NCBI GenBank assembly: GCA_009936825.1
Contig: JAACDV010000192.1
Coordinates: forward strand, 1-6,473
Direction of reading: 5' to 3'
Source of the DNA: Bacteroidota bacterium
Lineage (GTDB): Bacteria; Pseudomonadota; Alphaproteobacteria; Puniceispirillales; Puniceispirillaceae
DNA length: 6,473 nucleotides
Shown here piece after piece: positions 1-4,305 of this stretch. The notes below the pieces were generated by a model that searched no databases, was not told the origin of the DNA, and saw only the letters and a program-made list of their open reading frames with translations. A program made the position numbers and the translations under genes. Each line of letters begins with the position of its first letter. The stretch's first letter is position 1.

Positions 1-6
1 AAAAAT

Positions 7-33
7 AAAGCCCCGTTCATCTGACGGGGCTTT
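7..33 (-). terminator. Intrinsic terminator of rpmB
   Basis: A perfect 10-bp inverted repeat (AAAGCCCCGT at 7-16 and ACGGGGCTTT at 24-33) encloses a 7-nt loop. Read on the minus strand the stem is followed by TATTTTT, the U-rich tail of a rho-independent terminator, about 36 nt beyond the rpmB stop codon. On the plus strand the stem is followed by TTCTTC, so it may also stop transcription entering from the left. Confidence 0.9.
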
Positions 34-69
34 TCTTCAGCATCGCAGCGCCTCTTTTTACCGATATCT

Positions 70-363
70 CTATTCGGCTGCTGCAGCCTGTACTGTTTGA
101 ATTTCACGCTTTAACTGGCGGGCTTCGACAGCAAGTTCAGCATTGCGCGCCTGCATCAAAAAGGCGTCAAGACCGCCATGCTTTTCAATCGTCCGCATCG
201 CGCTGGTTGACAGGCGCAGGCTAATTCGGCGACCCAGAATTTCGCTCTGCATCGTCGCGCTCTGCAAGTTCGGCAGGAACCGGCGGCGGGTTCTGTTATT
301 CGCGTGACTGACATTATTGCCTGACATCACGGTTTTCCCGGTGATCTGACAGCGTTTGGCCAT
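70..363 (-). CDS. rpmB: 50S ribosomal protein L28
   Basis: The 97-residue product is bL28, a structural protein of the large ribosomal subunit. The N-terminus [10 protein letters not shown], the block [20 protein letters not shown] (residues 15-34) and the later [24 protein letters not shown] are diagnostic of the family. It is longer than the 78-residue E. coli protein; a C-terminal extension (here ending in Ala-rich VQAAAAE) is usual in alphaproteobacteria. The ATG start at 363-361 has a GGGAG Shine-Dalgarno sequence 7 nt upstream (371-375 on the plus strand), which supports this start. The stop is TAG. It appears to be a single-gene transcript, ended by the hairpin at 7-33, and is divergent from the RHH gene on the right. 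No rpmG gene follows, unlike the rpmB-rpmG operon of enterobacteria. Confidence 0.97.
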   Translation of the reverse strand: MAKRCQITGKTVMSGNNVSHANNRTRRRFLPNLQSATMQSEILGRRISLRLSTSAMRTIEKHGGLDAFLMQARNAELAVEARQLKREIQTVQAAAAE

Positions 364-429
364 GAGGTGGCTCCCTATGCTTAAAAATACGCCCTAAACA
401 AAGTCTTCCATAATTGCCCCAGCATAATC

Positions 430-471
430 GCGAAGGTAACATTGCGAAGGTAACATTGCTAAGATAACGAT
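430..471. repeat. 14-bp tandem repeat, three units
   Basis: Unit GCGAAGGTAACATT occurs at 430-443 and again, identically, at 444-457. A third diverged copy (GCTAAGATAACGAT, 10 of 14 matches) follows at 458-471. The array lies 67 to 108 nt upstream of the rpmB start, in its probable promoter region. It could be a simple slippage duplication or a set of regulator half-sites; the sequence alone does not decide. Confidence 0.75.
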
Positions 472-488
472 GTAAACTGCGGCGTTAA

Positions 489-504
489 GCGGGTTTAAAC
501 CCGC
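489..504. repeat. Perfect 16-bp palindrome (GCGGGTTTAAACCCGC)
   Basis: The sequence is identical to its own reverse complement over 16 bases. As DNA it has the shape of a site for a dimeric regulator. As RNA it would form a short GC-clamped stem only if the central TTTAAA opened as loop. It sits between the tandem repeat and the structured block, about 125 nt upstream of rpmB. No bound protein can be inferred. Confidence 0.6.
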
Positions 505-518
505 ACGAAACAACGATG

Positions 519-592
519 CGTGGGTATAGGCCACGACCCGGGTAAGGTCAAGTCCGAATCGGGACCTGATAATCCGGGCCCGGTCGGCTGCC
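519..592. ncRNA. Candidate structured RNA element, unrecognised
   Basis: This GC-rich block holds several nested complementary segments. CGTGG (519-523) pairs with CCACG (531-535). Alternatively CGAC (534-537) pairs with GTCG (583-586), CCGG (538-541) with CCGG (574-577), GGTC (546-549) with GACC (563-566), and CCG (554-556) with CGG (560-562). The second set gives one long imperfect hairpin of about 53 nt with an asymmetric internal loop (GTAA against TGATAAT). The left arm GGTCAAGTCCG faintly recalls the 4.5S RNA apical region, but the invariant GGAAGCAGCC is absent, so I do not call SRP RNA. Both strands can fold. If transcribed rightward it could end at the hairpin at 656-707; if leftward it would lie in a long rpmB leader. 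Confidence is low because pairing potential alone is weak evidence in GC-rich DNA. Confidence 0.3.
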
Positions 593-655
593 GCAAGAGT
601 CTTTTATGCATTATTCTCTTACTTGAGCACAAAATCTCTCTCGCTTTAGCGGATT

Positions 656-707
656 ATTAAACCTTTAGGGTTATGGTTAATTATCCTAAAGGTTTAATTC
701 TGTTTTT
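656..707 (+). terminator. Terminator-like hairpin in intergenic region
   Basis: A perfect 14-bp stem (ATTAAACCTTTAGG at 656-669, CCTAAAGGTTTAAT at 685-698) with a 15-nt loop is followed on the plus strand by TCTG and five T residues (703-707). The stem is AT-rich, weaker than the rpmB terminator, and there is no U-tract on the minus strand. No plus-strand protein-coding gene lies immediately upstream, so if it works as a terminator it ends a short noncoding or leader transcript. It could instead be an attenuator in a long leader of the RHH gene, or a protein-binding palindrome. Confidence 0.5.
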
Positions 708-742
708 ATCGTTCTTCCTATTCTGCCCGATTAACGGTTCGA

Positions 743-771
743 TTGAACATCAAATTGCAAGCTTGTTAATT
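743..771 (+). promoter_or_regulatory. Possible sigma-70 promoter for the RHH gene
   Basis: TTGAAC (743-748) and TTAATT (766-771) are separated by 17 bp in an AT-rich stretch upstream of the RHH gene and downstream of the hairpin at 656-707. The matches to TTGACA and TATAAT are only 4/6 and 3/6, so this is a weak guess. A promoter here would leave a leader of roughly 100 nt. Confidence 0.2.
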
Positions 772-828
772 TTAAGGCACAAATAAGGACCCGCTGGGAG
801 TTGATATCCGGTCAGGGGACTTATTTCT

Positions 829-836
829 AGGAGGAG
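829..836 (+). promoter_or_regulatory. Strong Shine-Dalgarno sequence, AGGAGGAG
   Basis: This is a near-perfect anti-16S match, but the first ATG of the downstream RHH gene is at 875, 38 nt away, too far for normal initiation. No ATG, GTG or TTG occurs at a usable distance in any frame. In the RHH frame an ATT codon at 839-841 follows at about 4 nt and the frame stays open through to ATG 875. So the sequence either drives a rare AUU start or acts through leader folding. Confidence 0.55.
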
Positions 837-874
837 ACATTCACAAAGAAAATCCATCACTGAAAGACACGTAC

Positions 875-1309
875 ATGAATGACACATCCCACAATGTCAC
901 AGTACCGCGCCGCAGACACCGTGAAGCGCAACTCAACCCTGCCTCAACCGGACGCCGGTTGAAACGCAACGTCCGCGTTGGAGAACGCAGAACAACCATC
1001 GTTCTTGAGGCATATGTCTGGGATTGCATCGACAACATGCTTCAGCGGGAAAATGTTTCACTTGACCATTTTTGTAATTACATCGATTCGGTACGCATTG
1101 ATTCCAGCATGGCATCGTCGGCGCGTCTGGTTGTTTTGGCCTATTTCCGGTTGATAGAGCAACTGAACAATCCGCCTTTTGTCGATGAAGATATCGAATT
1201 GCTTCGCCGTCAAGGCCAGCTTCGCTCTCCGGAGCCATCTACGGCACCCTTGCCGTTGCTACAACTGGCAATCAGACGGTTTTCGCAAGATGAAGCGCGT
1301 GTTGAATAG
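875..1309 (+). CDS. Ribbon-helix-helix domain protein (RHH_4-like)
   Basis: The 144-residue product fits the alphaproteobacterial ribbon-helix-helix (RHH_4) family of small probable DNA-binding proteins. After a basic, probably disordered N-terminus (PRRRHRE, RRLKRNVR), residues 39-46 (RRTTIVLE) look like the DNA-contacting beta strand. The first helix is around 47-58 (YVWDCIDNML). The second covers roughly 62-73, and SSARLVVLAYFR (81-92) matches the usual family end, typically S-S-A-x-R-V-F-V-L. Residues 95-144 extend past the domain and show no motif I recognise. RHH proteins normally dimerise so that paired strands enter the major groove; the target here is unknown. ATG 875 is the first conventional start, but it has no nearby Shine-Dalgarno sequence. 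The AGGAGGAG at 829 would suit an ATT start at 839, adding 12 residues. The last 38 bp overlap the convergent pyrD 3' end. Confidence 0.82.
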   Translation: MNDTSHNVTVPRRRHREAQLNPASTGRRLKRNVRVGERRTTIVLEAYVWDCIDNMLQRENVSLDHFCNYIDSVRIDSSMASSARLVVLAYFRLIEQLNNPPFVDEDIELLRRQGQLRSPEPSTAPLPLLQLAIRRFSQDEARVE

Positions 1310-2429
1310 CTTTTTCGGCATCTGGTATTTGGCCTTTTGCCTGCTCGATTGAGTGACATCCATCGGCTTTGATTAACGCCGCCAACTCACGCACGACACT
1401 GCCCGGCAGGTTAGGGCCTTGTAATGCCAGCCCCGAATAGAGCTGGACCAGACTGGCGCCAACCAAAATCTTGGCATAGGCCTGCCAGCCACTGGCAACC
1501 CCTCCTGCAGCGATGAGCGCCGGGGGGGTGTTGTTTGATCTGCTATTTTCCAATGAACCGCTACTTGTATCAATTTTGGACAGATGCCCTGCCAGTTCCG
1601 CCAGAACAATGGTGGCGATTTCAAAAAGTGGCGCACCCGATAATCCACCCCCCTCTACCGCATTAGATGAGCGCAGGCTGACTGGCCGAACGACCGTGGT
1701 ATTCGTTGCAATCAACCCGTCAATTTTCTCGCCAACAGCAACCTCGGCAATCGCCGCAATCGCATCCGCATCCAGATCAGGGGACAATTTTACAAATAAC
1801 GGCAGGCTGCACCCCGCCTCAGCCAAACCGTCACGGCCAGCGGCAATAAGCTGACGCAGATTATCCTCAGATTGCAAATTACGAAGACCGGGGGTGTTTG
1901 GCGATGAAATATTCAAAGTGATATAATCGGCAAAAGGGGCAAGACGCGCCACCGCCACCCGGTAATCCTGGGTGGGGGAGGCGCTGGTCTTATTCGCCCC
2001 GACGTTAATCCCGATGATCCCGGCCCTATGGCTGGATACTGGGCGGAATGTATCTTCCTGGCGGGCCAAATTAGCCGCCACTGCCTCCATCCCCAAACTG
2101 TTAAATCCATACCGGTTGATCACCGCATCATCTTCGCGAAGACGAAACACACGCGGGCGCGGATTTCCGGGCTGTGGGTGCGGGGTAATCGTGCCGACCT
2201 CGACATGACCAAAGCCCAACGCCAACGCCCCTTCAGGGCAGGCCGCATTTTTATCAAATCCGGCCGCCAGCCCCAGCGGATTCGAAAATTTGAGCCCGGC
2301 CACGGTCACCGGTAATTCTGGCAAATGTGGTTTTGGACCGATTTTGTAGCGTAGCGCCTGCACCGCTGCTATTTGGGCCAGCTCGGGCGGCAGTAAACGC
2401 GTTGCCCTCGCCGCTAATCGCCAGATCAC
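1272..2429 (-). CDS. pyrD: Dihydroorotate dehydrogenase (quinone), class 2
   Basis: This enzyme oxidises dihydroorotate to orotate in pyrimidine synthesis, using FMN and passing electrons to membrane quinone. Visible family motifs in the 385 residues are AAGFDKNA (55-62, FMN binding), INRYGFNSLGME (104-115), INVGANK (141-147) and NISSPNTPGLR (173-183). The last carries the serine base that marks class 2 enzymes, probably S176. KLSPD (214-218), ATNTT (241-245), GGLSG (261-265), AAGG (307-310) and QLYSGL (329-334) follow. The N-terminal 40 residues form the amphipathic membrane-associating region of class 2, with no signal peptide. It is longer than the roughly 336-residue E. coli enzyme, partly through a Ser/Asn-rich insert around 284-303. 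The start is GTG (2429-2427), overlapping the lysS TGA stop as GTGA, so translation is probably coupled to lysS. Its 3' end overlaps the convergent RHH gene, and no terminator is visible after it. Confidence 0.96.
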   Translation of the reverse strand: MIWRLAARATRLLPPELAQIAAVQALRYKIGPKPHLPELPVTVAGLKFSNPLGLAAGFDKNAACPEGALALGFGHVEVGTITPHPQPGNPRPRVFRLREDDAVINRYGFNSLGMEAVAANLARQEDTFRPVSSHRAGIIGINVGANKTSASPTQDYRVAVARLAPFADYITLNISSPNTPGLRNLQSEDNLRQLIAAGRDGLAEAGCSLPLFVKLSPDLDADAIAAIAEVAVGEKIDGLIATNTTVVRPVSLRSSNAVEGGGLSGAPLFEIATIVLAELAGHLSKIDTSSGSLENSRSNNTPPALIAAGGVASGWQAYAKILVGASLVQLYSGLALQGPNLPGSVVRELAALIKADGCHSIEQAKGQIPDAEKAIQHALHLAKTV

Positions 2430-4045
2430 TTTGCATCTCCGCCAGATGTTTGCGCAACCAGCTTTCCAGCAAGTGCATCACGCATCAGGTCCATAGATTG
2501 AGTGCGGCCATAAAGGGCAAAGAATGATCCCATGCGCGGCCCCTCAGACTGGCCAAGCAAAACTTCATACAGGCACTGGAACCAGCTCCGTAGATTTTCA
2601 TATCCTGCTGCAGTGCCAATCGAATAGACAGCTGACTGAAAATCTTCGCCGGCAGCAGTGTCTGACAAGGTTTCGAGAGCGGCAATCAGCTTTTCAATAT
2701 GACCGGCCTCAACGGTATCAGCGGCACGGTAAATTTTTTGCGGACGCACACGATCCTGATAATAAGTTACCGCATAGCCGATCATACGGTCGAGTTCGGG
2801 GTGCGTTTCGGCACTGACCCCCGGAACATAATCACTGACATAGCGCCAGATGATATCAGGGCTTTCGGCTAGGCAGACTGACGCCAGATTCAACAATAAT
2901 GTATAGCTGACCGGCAGACCGCTTGCACCGGGTGCGCGGCCATGGATATGCCATGCCGGATTTTCCAGAAGTTCGGCCGGTGTCTGATCCCCCGCCTTGT
3001 TGCAGTGCTGGTAATATTCATCAACGGTTTTCGGAATGACGTCAAAATGCATTCGTTTGGCCCGGCGCGGCTGGGCGTACATGAATAGCGATAGCGATTC
3101 CGGATTACCATATCGAAGCCATTCTTCAACGCTGAGACCATTGCCTTTTGATTTTGATATTTTCTCTCCGGCGGCGTCCAGAAAAAGCTCATACGAAATA
3201 CCGATCGGCGGATTACCGCCAAGCGCACGGGTGATCTTTGAGGACTGCCGAACCGAATCGATCAGATCCTTGCCCGCCATCTCATAATCAACACCCAGCA
3301 CAAACCAGCGCATCGCCCAGTCCGCCTTCCATTGCAGCTTGCACGCCCCGCCAGTGACCAATGTTTCAATTTCGCTACCAGTGTCAGGATCAAGATAGGT
3401 AATGCTGTCCCGATCAGGGTGCGTTGCAATCACCTTTGCCTGCAGCACTTTGCCAGTATCAGCGCAAACTGGAAAAAACGGGCTGTAGGTCTCGCGGCGT
3501 TCAGCCCCCAATGTTGGCAACATAATATCCATGATGGCGTCATAGCGAGACAAGGCCGTGCGCAACCCGTCATCAAACTGACCTGATTTATAACAGTCGG
3601 TCGAGCTGACAAATTCATATTCAAACCCGAAGGAATCCAGAAACGCCTGCAACCGCGCATTATTATGCGCTCCAAAAGAGGAATGCGTTCCAAACGGGTC
3701 CGCCACCTCAGTCAACGGCATCCCCAGATAGGGGCTGAGTAACCGGTCCCCATCAGGGATATTGTCCGGCACTTTGCGAAGGCCGTCCATATCATCAGAA
3801 AAACACACAAGCCGGGTATTCGCCCCGGTCAGCGTCTCAAATGCCTTTCGCACCATTGATGTGCGAACAACCTCACCGAAAGTGCCAATATGCGGTAGGC
3901 CGGACGGGCCATATCCGGTTTCAAAAAGAACCGTATCGCCGCCGCCCGATTTTTCCAACCGTTTGGCAAGATCACGCGCCTCAGCAAAAGGCCAGGCTTT
4001 TGCATTGCTGGCGAATTCCTGCAAATTGGCAATAACGTCACTCAT
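2426..4045 (-). CDS. lysS: Lysyl-tRNA synthetase, class I
   Basis: This 539-residue protein charges tRNA-Lys with lysine in the cytoplasm. It is the class I (archaeal-type, also called LysK) enzyme, unrelated to the class II LysRS of E. coli. The Rossmann-fold signature is GPSGLPHIGTFGE (46-58), where HIGT stands for HIGH. The KMSKS loop is GEKISKSKGN (293-302). KADWAMRWFVLGVDYEMAGKDL (240-261) is a typical block of this family. The C-terminal part, from about residue 340, fits the helical anticodon-binding region. Length is normal for the family. Class I LysRS occurs in most archaea, alphaproteobacteria and spirochaetes, which supports an alphaproteobacterial source. ATG at 4045-4043 has an AGGA about 7 nt upstream. 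The gene is the first of a leftward pair, its TGA overlapping the pyrD GTG by 4 bp. An inverted repeat at 4108-4142 lies in its leader region. Confidence 0.96.
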   Translation of the reverse strand: MSDVIANLQEFASNAKAWPFAEARDLAKRLEKSGGGDTVLFETGYGPSGLPHIGTFGEVVRTSMVRKAFETLTGANTRLVCFSDDMDGLRKVPDNIPDGDRLLSPYLGMPLTEVADPFGTHSSFGAHNNARLQAFLDSFGFEYEFVSSTDCYKSGQFDDGLRTALSRYDAIMDIMLPTLGAERRETYSPFFPVCADTGKVLQAKVIATHPDRDSITYLDPDTGSEIETLVTGGACKLQWKADWAMRWFVLGVDYEMAGKDLIDSVRQSSKITRALGGNPPIGISYELFLDAAGEKISKSKGNGLSVEEWLRYGNPESLSLFMYAQPRRAKRMHFDVIPKTVDEYYQHCNKAGDQTPAELLENPAWHIHGRAPGASGLPVSYTLLLNLASVCLAESPDIIWRYVSDYVPGVSAETHPELDRMIGYAVTYYQDRVRPQKIYRAADTVEAGHIEKLIAALETLSDTAAGEDFQSAVYSIGTAAGYENLRSWFQCLYEVLLGQSEGPRMGSFFALYGRTQSMDLMRDALAGKLVAQTSGGDAK

Positions 4046-4107
4046 CAGTTTATCCTGCGTAAATCGGAAAATATTTTGCGCCTTAATGCGGCAGATAAAT
4101 CACCCGC

Positions 4108-4142
4108 TTCCGGCTAGCGCATAGCGCCCATCTATGCCGGAA
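4108..4142. repeat. Nested inverted repeat upstream of lysS
   Basis: TTCCGG (4108-4113) is complementary to CCGGAA (4137-4142). Inside it CATAG (4120-4124) pairs directly below with CTATG (4132-4136), leaving a 6-nt bulge (4114-4119) on one side and a 7-nt loop (CGCCCAT). The element is 63 nt upstream of the lysS start and 162 nt upstream of the helicase start. There is no U-tract on either side, so it is not a standard terminator. It could be a leader hairpin or an operator. Confidence 0.5.
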
Positions 4143-4263
4143 AACAGGGATGCAAGCAAGTTAGTTGGCACAGAACGGGCGCACCTTATGCCAAACGCTG
4201 GCAGGCCTATTATCAAACAAATATCAGGAGCTGGCCTATCATCAGTCAAAAGCATAAATTTGA

Positions 4264-4305
4264 TCACTGGTCGCTTGCCGGAATTAACGCTATATCAAAG
4301 GGCAT
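4264..4305 (-). other. Possible 13-codon leader ORF before lysS
   Basis: On the minus strand an unusually good Shine-Dalgarno sequence, AAAGGAGGG (plus-strand 4312-4320), is followed 6 nt later by ATG (4305-4303) and an ORF MPFDIALIPASDQ ending in TGA (4266-4264). It lies about 220 nt before lysS, with the inverted repeat at 4108-4142 in between. It has no lysine codons, which argues against classical lysine attenuation. The same bases also encode the start of the helicase on the plus strand, so the Shine-Dalgarno match may be chance. Confidence 0.15.

Larger units (their letters stand above)
364..874. other. 511-bp gene-free divergent region
   Basis: No ORF with protein-like composition is visible on either strand between rpmB and the RHH gene. 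The region must contain the promoters of both genes. From left to right it contains a 14-bp tandem repeat (430-471), a perfect palindrome (489-504), a GC-rich block with nested inverted repeats (519-592), an AT-rich stretch with a terminator-like hairpin (656-707), a weak promoter-like pair (743-771) and an AGGAGGAG Shine-Dalgarno sequence (829-836). I did not recognise a tRNA, SRP RNA, tmRNA, RNase P, 6S or known riboswitch consensus. The sharp change from GC-rich (480-595) to AT-rich (600-780) is clear by eye. Confidence 0.7.

Noticed and set aside
546..575. 4.5S-like (SRP) RNA apical loop
   Set aside because: GGTCAAGTCCG resembles the left arm, but the invariant GGAAGCAGCC on the right arm is absent.
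642..651. Small hairpin CGCTTTAGCG
   Set aside because: Only 4 bp with a 2-nt loop, too small to support on its own.
1513..1854. Plus-strand ORF of 113 codons inside pyrD
   Set aside because: It is antisense to conserved pyrD sequence, with no Shine-Dalgarno sequence or known domain.
2254..2481. Minus-strand ORF spanning the pyrD/lysS junction
   Set aside because: It is an out-of-frame shadow of pyrD and lysS, both of which have full family motifs in their own frames.
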